A DNA stretch of 64,000 nucleotides from Elusimicrobiota bacterium. GTDB taxonomy: Bacteria; Elusimicrobiota; Elusimicrobia; UBA1565; UBA9628. The stretch lies in contig JAPLKL010000050.1 in the NCBI GenBank assembly GCA_026388095.1, positions 1 through 64,000 on the forward strand. Reading direction: 5' to 3'. The position numbers and the translations under genes were made by a program. Shown piece after piece: positions 24,195 to 31,147 of this stretch (position 1 is the stretch's first letter; every line of letters starts with the position of its first letter). The notes beneath the pieces were generated by a model. That model searched no databases and had not been told where the DNA came from. It worked only from the letters and a program-made list of their open reading frames with translations.

Positions 24195-25214
24195 ATGAGG
24201 ACCTATTTCCGGGAAACAGCGCTGATAGTCGCGGGCACCCTCGCGGGCCTGGCGCTCATGGAACTCGGGCTGCGCGCTTTCTTCAGGACGCGCGTGGATT
24301 CCCTGACCGCAGGCAACATCTATCTCGATGCAGGGACCTGCAGGATGTGCCGTTATTCGGACCGGTACGGCTATGAGCTCATACCGAACGCGCAGGACGG
24401 CGTCAATACGCTGGGCATGCACGACCGGGAGCGCTCCATCGTCAAGAAACGCGGCGTATTCAGGCTCATGGTGCTCGGCGATTCCATCACCGAATACGGC
24501 AGATGGACCAAGTACCTCGAGGCTCTGCTGAACCGGCACGGCAGCTATGAAGTCATGAACTGCGCTGTCAGGGGCTGGGGCCTGTACCAGTATCACGCCT
24601 ACGCGTTGCGCAATGTCGCAACGCTGAAGCCCGACCTTGTGCTCTTGGCGCTCTGCCTCAACGATGTGGAAAGCGCGGATGTCGTGCACACCATCCTCGC
24701 TGACAAAGGCACCGGCAAGGTCAAGAGCTATTTCCTTAAAGGCAGCTGGAAAGACGGCAACCGGACGTTGACCATCTCCTATAATCGCTATCTGTTCGAG
24801 CATTCGTATGCGTACCGGCTGATCTTCTCCCGCTTTTTCTTCGCACGCTCGCTGGACCAAGCGCTGGCACGGTCCCATGAGCCGGCGGTACGGAAACTGC
24901 GCGAGATCAGGAATAAGACGAACGGCCATGTTCTGGCTGTCATCTTCCCGTATCTCAAGCCATTGGGCACTTACTCCGGGTATGAACGAAGGGAATATGA
25001 GTCGACCAAGTCCTTCCTTGCTGAAGCCGGCATAGAGTCCATCGACCTTACCCCCGACTTCAACGCGTACCAGCAGGGCATCGTCGCATTCAGAGACGAC
25101 CCCATAGACCAGATCCATTTCAATGACCGGGCCAACAGGATGAAAGCGGAGCTTTTGCATCAACGGATCAGCCTGTATCTGCGACGCTCCCGGACACATT
25201 TGACCGGGACTTGA
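24195..25214 (+). CDS. Membrane-anchored SGNH/GDSL-family hydrolase (339 aa)
   Basis: One N-terminal hydrophobic helix (ALIVAGTLAGLALMELGL) anchors a periplasmic domain. The SGNH blocks are visible: GDSITEYG (nucleophile Ser, about residue 97), a mid-chain GWGLYQYHAYAL, LCLNDVE (Asn block) and DQIHFN (Asp and His of the triad). Such enzymes are esterases or acyltransferases acting on envelope glycans or lipids. A second, clearly distinct SGNH protein is encoded at 37055-38086. It follows the zinc genes by 21 bp but its link to zinc is unclear. Confidence 0.82.
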   Translation: MRTYFRETALIVAGTLAGLALMELGLRAFFRTRVDSLTAGNIYLDAGTCRMCRYSDRYGYELIPNAQDGVNTLGMHDRERSIVKKRGVFRLMVLGDSITEYGRWTKYLEALLNRHGSYEVMNCAVRGWGLYQYHAYALRNVATLKPDLVLLALCLNDVESADVVHTILADKGTGKVKSYFLKGSWKDGNRTLTISYNRYLFEHSYAYRLIFSRFFFARSLDQALARSHEPAVRKLREIRNKTNGHVLAVIFPYLKPLGTYSGYERREYESTKSFLAEAGIESIDLTPDFNAYQQGIVAFRDDPIDQIHFNDRANRMKAELLHQRISLYLRRSRTHLTGT

Positions 25215-25279
25215 GGCGCCGGGGCCATACTATATAGACTTTCGGACAGCGCGGCCGCGCCTCGCCGCGCAGGTGTCTC

Positions 25280-26512
25280 ATGCCGGCAACTAGCGACCTT
25301 TACGCCGAGCTGATGATGGAGTACTACCGCTTGGAGGAATCCCTCCTGGCGGAGGCCTCTTCAGGTCTAGCCGCGGCCAAGACTCCTGAGGCGGGGCGCG
25401 CCGTGCTCGGGCTCGCCGTCTCCCAACTGCGCGAATTCGTGCTCAGGGCCCTGCAGAGCCAGGCCATGCGGCTCAGCGAGATCAAGGACGCCTTGAAATC
25501 GACCGGCGACTCTTTGGCCTCGGCCCAGTTGAGGATGGAAGACATGGAGCGCGAGAACGCCGAGGCGGCCGCGGTCCTCTTCAAGATGAAGGTCCGCAGC
25601 GAGTCGTCGCCGCAGGCGGCGCAGGCGCAGGAGTTGGCCGACCGGGTCATCGAGCAGGAGCGGCTGCTCCAGAAGCGCGAAGGCGAACTGGCGGGCCTGC
25701 GCAGGCAGGTCCATGATGCCAAGGCCGAACGCGAGTCCCTGTTGCGGCGCCTGGAGGCGGAGGAGCTCCGCGCCGAGGCGCCGGAGCCCGCGGCCGCGCC
25801 GCAGACCGGCCCCGAAGTCCTGGAGCTGAATCAGAGGCTGCAGGAGGCGCAGGCGGCACTGCTCCGACTGAGGGCCGACAGCGAAGGTCTGGCGCGCCGC
25901 CTGCAGGAAGCCGAGGCGTCGGCCCTGCACAAGGAGGCCGAGCGCGCCGCCTTGGACCAGCGCCTGGCGCAAGTCGAGCCCGCGGCCGTGGCCGAACTCG
26001 AGCACCTGGGCGGCCTCCTGGCCGAGGCTCGCGCCCTGGTCAAGCAGCAGGAGGCCGAACTGGCGGCGCTACAGGCTCGGCCGCAGCCGGCCGACGAGGT
26101 CCCCTCTTTGAGGGCGCGCTTGGCCGAGCTGGAGCGCCGCCTGGCTGCGGAACCCGTCCCGGATGTCGAAGCCCTGCGCAGCCAGCTCAAAGAAGAGGAG
26201 AACTTCCGCAACGGCTTCATCCAGCGCATACACGCCCTGGAGGCCGCGCGCCACCGCGCCCAGGAGGAGGCCAAGGTCGCGGCGGCGAAGATCGCCGCGG
26301 CCGAGAAGGTCCCTTGGGCCCAGGAGCGCGCCGCGCTCCTCGCGCAAGTCGGGGGGCTGGAGGTCGAGCTCAACCGCCAGCGCGCGGTCAACGAGAACAT
26401 CCGGAGCGAATGGACCGAGACCTCGGCCCGCCAGGAGGCGATGCGCCTGGCCGAGATCGCCGGGCTCAAGCGCGAGCTCGAGAAGCTCCGGCCCTCCCGC
26501 AAGCCCGGCTAG
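25280..26512 (+). CDS. Long coiled-coil protein (410 aa)
   Basis: After a helical N-terminus (LYAELMMEYYRLEESLLAE) nearly the whole chain, from about residue 60 to 400, is Glu/Ala/Leu/Arg-rich heptad sequence (ERLLQKREGELAGLRRQVHD). There is no signal peptide and no membrane segment, so it is probably a cytoplasmic structural or scaffold protein. It overlaps the convergent M50 peptidase gene by 4 bp. Function unknown. Confidence 0.72.
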   Translation: MPATSDLYAELMMEYYRLEESLLAEASSGLAAAKTPEAGRAVLGLAVSQLREFVLRALQSQAMRLSEIKDALKSTGDSLASAQLRMEDMERENAEAAAVLFKMKVRSESSPQAAQAQELADRVIEQERLLQKREGELAGLRRQVHDAKAERESLLRRLEAEELRAEAPEPAAAPQTGPEVLELNQRLQEAQAALLRLRADSEGLARRLQEAEASALHKEAERAALDQRLAQVEPAAVAELEHLGGLLAEARALVKQQEAELAALQARPQPADEVPSLRARLAELERRLAAEPVPDVEALRSQLKEEENFRNGFIQRIHALEAARHRAQEEAKVAAAKIAAAEKVPWAQERAALLAQVGGLEVELNRQRAVNENIRSEWTETSARQEAMRLAEIAGLKRELEKLRPSRKPG

Positions 26513-27684
26513 GTCCGCTCCGATAGCGAGCGCTCGAACTCCTGGAAATCCGGATCGTCCCGGATCTCGTCGAAGTCGCGGGAGCGGAGCTCCTGGGCCG
26601 GGTCCGCAAGCCCGTTGCGCACCGCGGTCTTGAGCCACCGCACGGCTGGGCCGGCGTCGCCGCTCGCCGCATAGGCGCAAGCGACATCGCGTGCGATGCC
26701 GGGGTCCGGCTGCTCCAGGAAGTTGCGCTTGCCCAGCTTGATGGATTCCCCGTATGCGCGGGTCCGGAAGGCCAGGTCCTGCAGGGCCAGGCGGCTTGGG
26801 AAAGAAAGCTCGTCTCCCAGGCTCTTGAGCAGCGGGTAGGCCGCGCCGTAGCGCTTGTCCTCGTAGAGCCAGCGCCCCAATTGCTCGGTCGCGGCCCGGT
26901 AGATGAAGCCGGCCTGGGCGCGCTGGCGCAGCTCGATCAAGCGGCGCACGGCCTCCTCTCCCTTGCCGCCGGCCCAAAGCTCCTGGGCCGCCTCAAAATC
27001 CCGCTGCAAGCCCGGGTCCTCGTCCTGGGAGGTCAAGGTCAAGGACTGCCTCCAGCTCCGGTACGCGCCCGCCGCGAACACGGCCGCGATCAGCGCGTTG
27101 GTGCTGCTTCCCAGGAGCCAGAAGCCCGCCGCCATCAGGACCGCGGCCGCCAAGCCGACGGCGTGCGAGATCCTCAGCCCCCGCAAGCCCAGGCCCGCCT
27201 GCAGCATGGTCCGGACCAGCATGCCGCCGTCCATCGGCTGCACCGGCAGGAGATTGAACAGGCTGAAATAGAGGTTGACCCTCGCCAGCGCGAGCAACAA
27301 GAACAGAACGCGGGGAGAGCGCGTGAGCTGAAGCCCCGCATGGGCCCCGGCCGCTTTGGAGGCGAGCCAGGCCAGGGCCAGGCCCGTGATGCAGCCGCTG
27401 GCCTGGATCGAGCATCTCTGCCAGGTCTTGAAGGCCTCTCCCTGCCTCGCCCGGGTGGTGCCGCCGAAGCCGTGCAGTTCGATGTCCGCTCCCGAGCCGA
27501 AAGCCAGTATGGTCAGGGCGTGCCCCGCCTCGTGCGCGAAGACCGACGACGCGATGGCCAGCATCCAGAGGAGGGCGACGTCGGCGCTCCCATGGCCGGC
27601 GTACCAGCCGAAAACGGCGACGATGACCCAGAAGGAAGGCCGCACGCTCAGGCTTATCCGGCTTCCCGGCAGGGGGACCCGCAT
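26509..27684 (-). CDS. M50-family membrane metallopeptidase with TPR-like C-terminus (391 aa)
   Basis: Site-2-protease-like features: a zinc-binding HEAGHALTI motif in an early membrane helix (about residue 51) and the third ligand in LLPVQPMDGGML (about residue 152), with several hydrophobic segments. Residues about 225-391 are helical with repeated aromatic/Ala positions resembling tetratricopeptide repeats. M50 enzymes cleave membrane-spanning substrates in regulatory cascades. It follows the ZIP gene by 15 bp, so the two are probably one transcript. Whether it regulates zinc genes is not known. Confidence 0.82.
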   Translation of the reverse strand: MRVPLPGSRISLSVRPSFWVIVAVFGWYAGHGSADVALLWMLAIASSVFAHEAGHALTILAFGSGADIELHGFGGTTRARQGEAFKTWQRCSIQASGCITGLALAWLASKAAGAHAGLQLTRSPRVLFLLLALARVNLYFSLFNLLPVQPMDGGMLVRTMLQAGLGLRGLRISHAVGLAAAVLMAAGFWLLGSSTNALIAAVFAAGAYRSWRQSLTLTSQDEDPGLQRDFEAAQELWAGGKGEEAVRRLIELRQRAQAGFIYRAATEQLGRWLYEDKRYGAAYPLLKSLGDELSFPSRLALQDLAFRTRAYGESIKLGKRNFLEQPDPGIARDVACAYAASGDAGPAVRWLKTAVRNGLADPAQELRSRDFDEIRDDPDFQEFERSLSERT

Positions 27685-27699
27685 CGGGGCAAGACCCGA

Positions 27700-28449
27700 T
27701 CAGCCCACCAGCAGGAGCAGGGCCATGAAGCCCACGCCGGCGGCGATGAGCAAAGAGTGCCAGAAGGCCGAGGACAGGCTCACCTTCTCCTGCAGCTCGG
27801 GGACCAGGTCCGACCCCGCGATATAGATGAAGCCCCCGGCCGTGATGGGCAGGATCACGTCCGAGAAGCCCTGCAGCACGGGCCCCAGGAGCAAAGCGAC
27901 GACGCCGCCGAGGATGGCGGTCAAGGCCGAGAGGAAGTTGCACAGCAGGGCCCGCCGCACGCTCAGTCCGCCGTGCACGAGGATGGCGAAATCCCCGATC
28001 TCGTGGGGCACCTCGTGGAAGACGACCGCCAAGGTCGTCGTGATCCCTATCGGGATGCTCACCCCGTAGCTGGCGCCGATGAGCATGCCGTCGATGAAGT
28101 TGTGCGCGCCGTCCACGATGAGGATGAGCGGGACCAGGGGCTTGACCCGCGCGGGCTTCGCGAAAGCGCTGCCCTGTCCCCAGCGGATGAACTTCTCCCC
28201 GATGAAGAAGATCAGGATGCCCAGGAGCACCCAGAAACCGGTCGCCGGTCCCGGACCCAAGGTCTTGAAGGCCTCGGGCAGGATATGGATGAAGGCGTCG
28301 CCGAAGAGGGCGCCTACCGCGAAGCTCACCAGGAGGAAGAGGATCTCCCGGAGCCGCTCCTCTTGCAGGGAAAGCGTGAATACGCCCATCAGCGAGAGCA
28401 GGCTCACGAGGACCAGGCTCGTGATCGCCCAAAGCCAGGTGGCGGCCAT
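27700..28449 (-). CDS. ZIP-family divalent metal transporter (249 aa)
   Basis: Eight hydrophobic helices are predicted. The signature HNFIDGMLIG (helix IV) and HEVPHEIGDFAIL (helix V) are the paired ZIP metal-binding helices. ZIP proteins import Zn2+ (also Fe2+ or Mn2+) into the cytoplasm. It is transcribed divergently from znuCB, with only 38 bp between start codons, so both units probably share control. TAGACT (28457-28462, minus strand) is 7 nt before its ATG. Confidence 0.87.
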   Translation of the reverse strand: MAATWLWAITSLVLVSLLSLMGVFTLSLQEERLREILFLLVSFAVGALFGDAFIHILPEAFKTLGPGPATGFWVLLGILIFFIGEKFIRWGQGSAFAKPARVKPLVPLILIVDGAHNFIDGMLIGASYGVSIPIGITTTLAVVFHEVPHEIGDFAILVHGGLSVRRALLCNFLSALTAILGGVVALLLGPVLQGFSDVILPITAGGFIYIAGSDLVPELQEKVSLSSAFWHSLLIAAGVGFMALLLLVG

Positions 28450-28487
28450 AGCTGAGAGTCTACGTTATTTTGGATAATCTTGGCTTG
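28450..28487. promoter_or_regulatory. Divergent zinc-gene promoter region
   Basis: This 38-bp gap holds both promoters: minus-strand TAGACT (28457-28462) for the ZIP gene and plus-strand GATAAT (28473-28478) for znuC. Between and across them lies TTAT-5 nt-ATAA (28465-28477), a short palindrome that could be a Zur- or Fur-like operator covering both start sites. The operator is weak evidence on sequence alone. Confidence 0.5.
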
Positions 28488-29207
28488 ATGAAGGAGCCGC
28501 TGATCCGCTTCAAGCACGCGAGCCTCGGCTACGGCAGGGTCCCGGTCCTGACCGGCGTCGATCTGGAGATCCCGGCTCAGGCCTGCGTCGGGATTCTGGG
28601 CCACAACGGCTCGGGCAAGACCACCTTGCTCAAGACCATCCTGGGCTTGATCCCCTGCATGAAAGGGCATCCCGTTTCCCATGGGCTCGGCCTGGCCGCG
28701 CCGCGCTTCGGCTACGTCCCTCAGAAGGAACGGCTGGACCCCATCTACCCCCTCTCCGCCTACGACGTGGCGGCGCTGGGAGCCTATCGCCGCTTGGAGC
28801 TCTTCGCCAAGCTGCGCGGCCGCGACCACCGGCAGCTCATCCAACGCTGCCTGGCCGACTGCGGGGCGGCGGGCCTGGCCGGCAAGGCCTACAGCGACCT
28901 CTCAGGCGGACAGAAACAGCGGGTCCTCATCGCCCGCGCCCTGGCGGCCGAGCCCGAGGTCCTGGCCCTGGATGAGCCTTTGGCCGGCATCGACATCACG
29001 ACCCAGAAAGCCCTGCTCAAGCTCCTCCAGTCGCTCAAGGAGCAGCGCGGGCTGACCATCCTGATGGTCAGCCACCGCGTCCAGGCCGAGAAGGGGCTGT
29101 TCACCCACATCATCTGGTGCGATGAAGGCCAGGCCGTGATGGGCACGACGGAGGAGATGCTCGCCCACGGCGGCAAGCTCAGCGAGATGTTCCGGGGCGA
29201 GCTATGA
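28488..29207 (+). CDS. znuC: ZnuC-type zinc ABC transporter ATP-binding protein (239 aa)
   Basis: Walker A GHNGSGKTTLLK, the ABC signature LSGGQKQRVLIARAL, Walker B VLALDEPLAGID and the H-loop MVSHR are all present, so it is a complete ATPase. It drives ZnuA/ZnuB zinc import. I use ATG 28488; the frame can extend to TTG 28470, but that would put the GATAAT box inside the gene. It overlaps znuB by 4 nt. Confidence 0.9.
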   Translation: MKEPLIRFKHASLGYGRVPVLTGVDLEIPAQACVGILGHNGSGKTTLLKTILGLIPCMKGHPVSHGLGLAAPRFGYVPQKERLDPIYPLSAYDVAALGAYRRLELFAKLRGRDHRQLIQRCLADCGAAGLAGKAYSDLSGGQKQRVLIARALAAEPEVLALDEPLAGIDITTQKALLKLLQSLKEQRGLTILMVSHRVQAEKGLFTHIIWCDEGQAVMGTTEEMLAHGGKLSEMFRGEL

Positions 29208-30103
29208 GCCAGCTCGTGGCCATGCTCAAGCCGGACTTCCTCCTCCACCACGCCCTCTATGGCAGCGTGGCGATGGGCTTCGTCTGCCCCTTGGTGGGAG
29301 TCTACTTCCTGCTGCGGCGTCTGGTCTTCTGGGGCGTGGCTTTGCCCCAGGTCTCGGCCGCCGGCATCGCCTTCTCCTTCATGCTGCAGGGTCTGGGCCT
29401 ATCCATCCTCGCCGGCTCCGAGACCCAGGAGAAGCACCTCGCCATCGTCGCGTCGCTGCTCTTCACGGGCTTGAGCATCCTGTTCCTGGCCTTCCTGGAG
29501 CGGCGCGGCAAGGGCGTCTCCGAAGGCCGCATCGGCTCTCTCTACGCCCTGGCCTGGGCCGCCTCCATCCTGTTCGTGGCCTGGAACGCGGCCGGCGAGA
29601 CGGAGATGCTGGGCCTGCTCAAGGGCGAGATCGTGGCCATCTCGGAGAGCGACTTCCACGCCATGCTCGACATCTTCGGTCTGATCGCGGCCTGCATGTT
29701 CCTCTTCCAGAGGGAATTCCTGCTCGTCTCATACGACCGGGACATGGCGGTGACCTTGGGCCGCAACGTGCTGGTCTGGGACATGCTCCTATATCTGATC
29801 GTGGGCCTGACCGTATCGCTGGGAGTGATGACCGTGGGACCGCTGGTCATCTTCGGCTTCTTGGTGGTCCCGCCCATGGCGGCCCTGCCCTGGGCTCGGG
29901 GCATGACGTCCTTCTCGGTCCTGGCCTCTCTGTGCGGCGGCGCCAGCGCGCTCGCCGGCTTCGACGTCTCCTACTCCTACGACTTGCCCTTGGGCCCGGT
30001 GGTGGTCTGCGTCGCCTGCGCCTTCCTGGCCCTGTCCTGGCTCGCCCAAGCGGCGCTCGGGCTCAGAGGCCGCCGGGGCTTGGTCGGGCGCTCCGGCGCC
30101 TAG
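29204..30103 (+). CDS. znuB: ZnuB-type zinc ABC transporter permease (299 aa)
   Basis: A polytopic inner-membrane permease of the ABC-3 family, with segments such as SVAMGFVCPLVGVYFLLRR near the start and VGLTVSLGVMTVGPLVIFGF near the end, matching Znu/Mnt permeases. It forms the channel of the importer with ZnuC. ATGA overlap with znuC shows translational coupling. The downstream gene is convergent and begins its coding end at 30105. Confidence 0.88.
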   Translation: MSQLVAMLKPDFLLHHALYGSVAMGFVCPLVGVYFLLRRLVFWGVALPQVSAAGIAFSFMLQGLGLSILAGSETQEKHLAIVASLLFTGLSILFLAFLERRGKGVSEGRIGSLYALAWAASILFVAWNAAGETEMLGLLKGEIVAISESDFHAMLDIFGLIAACMFLFQREFLLVSYDRDMAVTLGRNVLVWDMLLYLIVGLTVSLGVMTVGPLVIFGFLVVPPMAALPWARGMTSFSVLASLCGGASALAGFDVSYSYDLPLGPVVVCVACAFLALSWLAQAALGLRGRRGLVGRSGA

Positions 30104-30104
30104 G

Positions 30105-30806
30105 CTAAGGCTTCGGCGCCGGGGGCAGCCAATCCTTGGGCACCACGACGAGGTCCAACAGGACGACCTCTTGGCTGACCGCGAACAGGACCCGCGCGGG
30201 CTCGAGATAATCGTCCCTCTGCGCCAGCACGGCGCGGCGCTGGGACTCGGAGCGGGCGCGCAGCGGCGGGATGAGGTCCTCGAACTGCCCCTGGTACCCC
30301 TCGGTCGAGACGGAGACCGAGACCTGGTCCGCCGCCTCGGAAAGGTCGCAGGTGTAATGCCCGTTCAAGTCGGTCGGGCATGTCGCAGCCACGCCCGTGG
30401 CCCCAGGGGGACCGAGCGCCAAGATCACCTGCGCTGCGGCCAAGGGCTTCTTGTTGGCAAGGTCGTACACCACACCGTAGAATCTCCGCTTCCCAGGGCC
30501 TGCGGCGGGCGGGACGGGCGCGGGCTGCGCCTCGGGATCGGGGACAGGGGCGGTCGCGGCCGCAGCTGCGGCCGCGCCTCCCGGGCCCGCAGCCTTTGCG
30601 GCCGCCGCAACGTCGGCCGCCGCCGCCGCCCTGGCGGCCGCGGCGGCGGCCCGGCGGTCCACGGCCATCCGATGCAGCGTCCAAGCGCCCCAGACCGCGG
30701 CGAGGAGCAGGCCGCACAGGAGCAAGAGCACCGGATGGCGCTGCCGCGGAGCCGGCCGGTCCTCATCAAGATCCTCCTTGTAGAGGTCCTTCTCATCGTA
30801 CTGCAT
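30105..30806 (-). CDS. Single-pass membrane protein with Ala-rich linker and carboxypeptidase-regulatory-like domain (233 aa)
   Basis: A charged cytoplasmic N-terminus (QYDEKDLYKEDLDEDR) precedes one helix (PVLLLLCGLLLAAVWGAWTL). Residues 50-110 are almost pure Ala with Pro, a flexible linker. Residues 108-180 look like a beta-sandwich of the CarboxypepD_reg type (RRFYGVVYDLANKKPLAAAQ, then DLNGHYTCDLS). It is 2 nt downstream of the small membrane-protein gene. A periplasmic binding role is likely but undefined. Confidence 0.7.
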   Translation of the reverse strand: MQYDEKDLYKEDLDEDRPAPRQRHPVLLLLCGLLLAAVWGAWTLHRMAVDRRAAAAAARAAAAADVAAAAKAAGPGGAAAAAAATAPVPDPEAQPAPVPPAAGPGKRRFYGVVYDLANKKPLAAAQVILALGPPGATGVAATCPTDLNGHYTCDLSEAADQVSVSVSTEGYQGQFEDLIPPLRARSESQRRAVLAQRDDYLEPARVLFAVSQEVVLLDLVVVPKDWLPPAPKP

Positions 30807-30808
30807 GC

Positions 30809-31072
30809 TCAGTCCCCCAGTCCCGACGCCGCCCAGACGAGTCCGACCAAAACCACCAACCCGCCGGCGGCCTCGGCCAGGCCGCTGTGCAAGACAGCGC
30901 CGAGCCCCGCGATGATGAGCCCCAGGGTGCCGACCCCCGCGCCGCGGGCCGCGGCCGGATGGCTCCAGTCCTTGGCCCGGACGATGGCGGCGTAGAGGAA
31001 GGCGCCCACGCCCGCGGCCGCGGCTCCCACGACGGCCCAGGCGAAGACGCGGCCCAGCCAGGAATCAGGCAT
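30809..31072 (-). CDS. Small membrane protein, two to three helices (87 aa)
   Basis: Hydrophobic segments VFAWAVVGAAAAGVGAFLYA, GTLGLIIAGLGAVLHS and AAGGLVVLVGLVWAAS fill most of the protein. TAGAAT (31081-31086, minus strand) lies 8 nt before ATG 31072. It is co-transcribed with the next gene (2-nt gap). No family recognised. Confidence 0.62.
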   Translation of the reverse strand: MPDSWLGRVFAWAVVGAAAAGVGAFLYAAIVRAKDWSHPAAARGAGVGTLGLIIAGLGAVLHSGLAEAAGGLVVLVGLVWAASGLGD

Positions 31073-31094
31073 CGGCCGCTATTCTACCAAAACG

Positions 31095-31126
31095 CGCCGC
31101 CCAGACGCCTGAGCGTCTGGGCGGCG
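31095..31126 (-). terminator. Intrinsic terminator of the gluzincin gene
   Basis: A perfect 14-bp stem with a 4-nt loop (31095-31108/31113-31126) lies just past the stop of the peptidase gene. On the minus strand it is followed by CGTTTTGG, a short T-run. The position between a gene end and the next promoter supports termination. Confidence 0.65.
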
Positions 31127-31147
31127 GTTGCGCGGACGGCGGGAACC

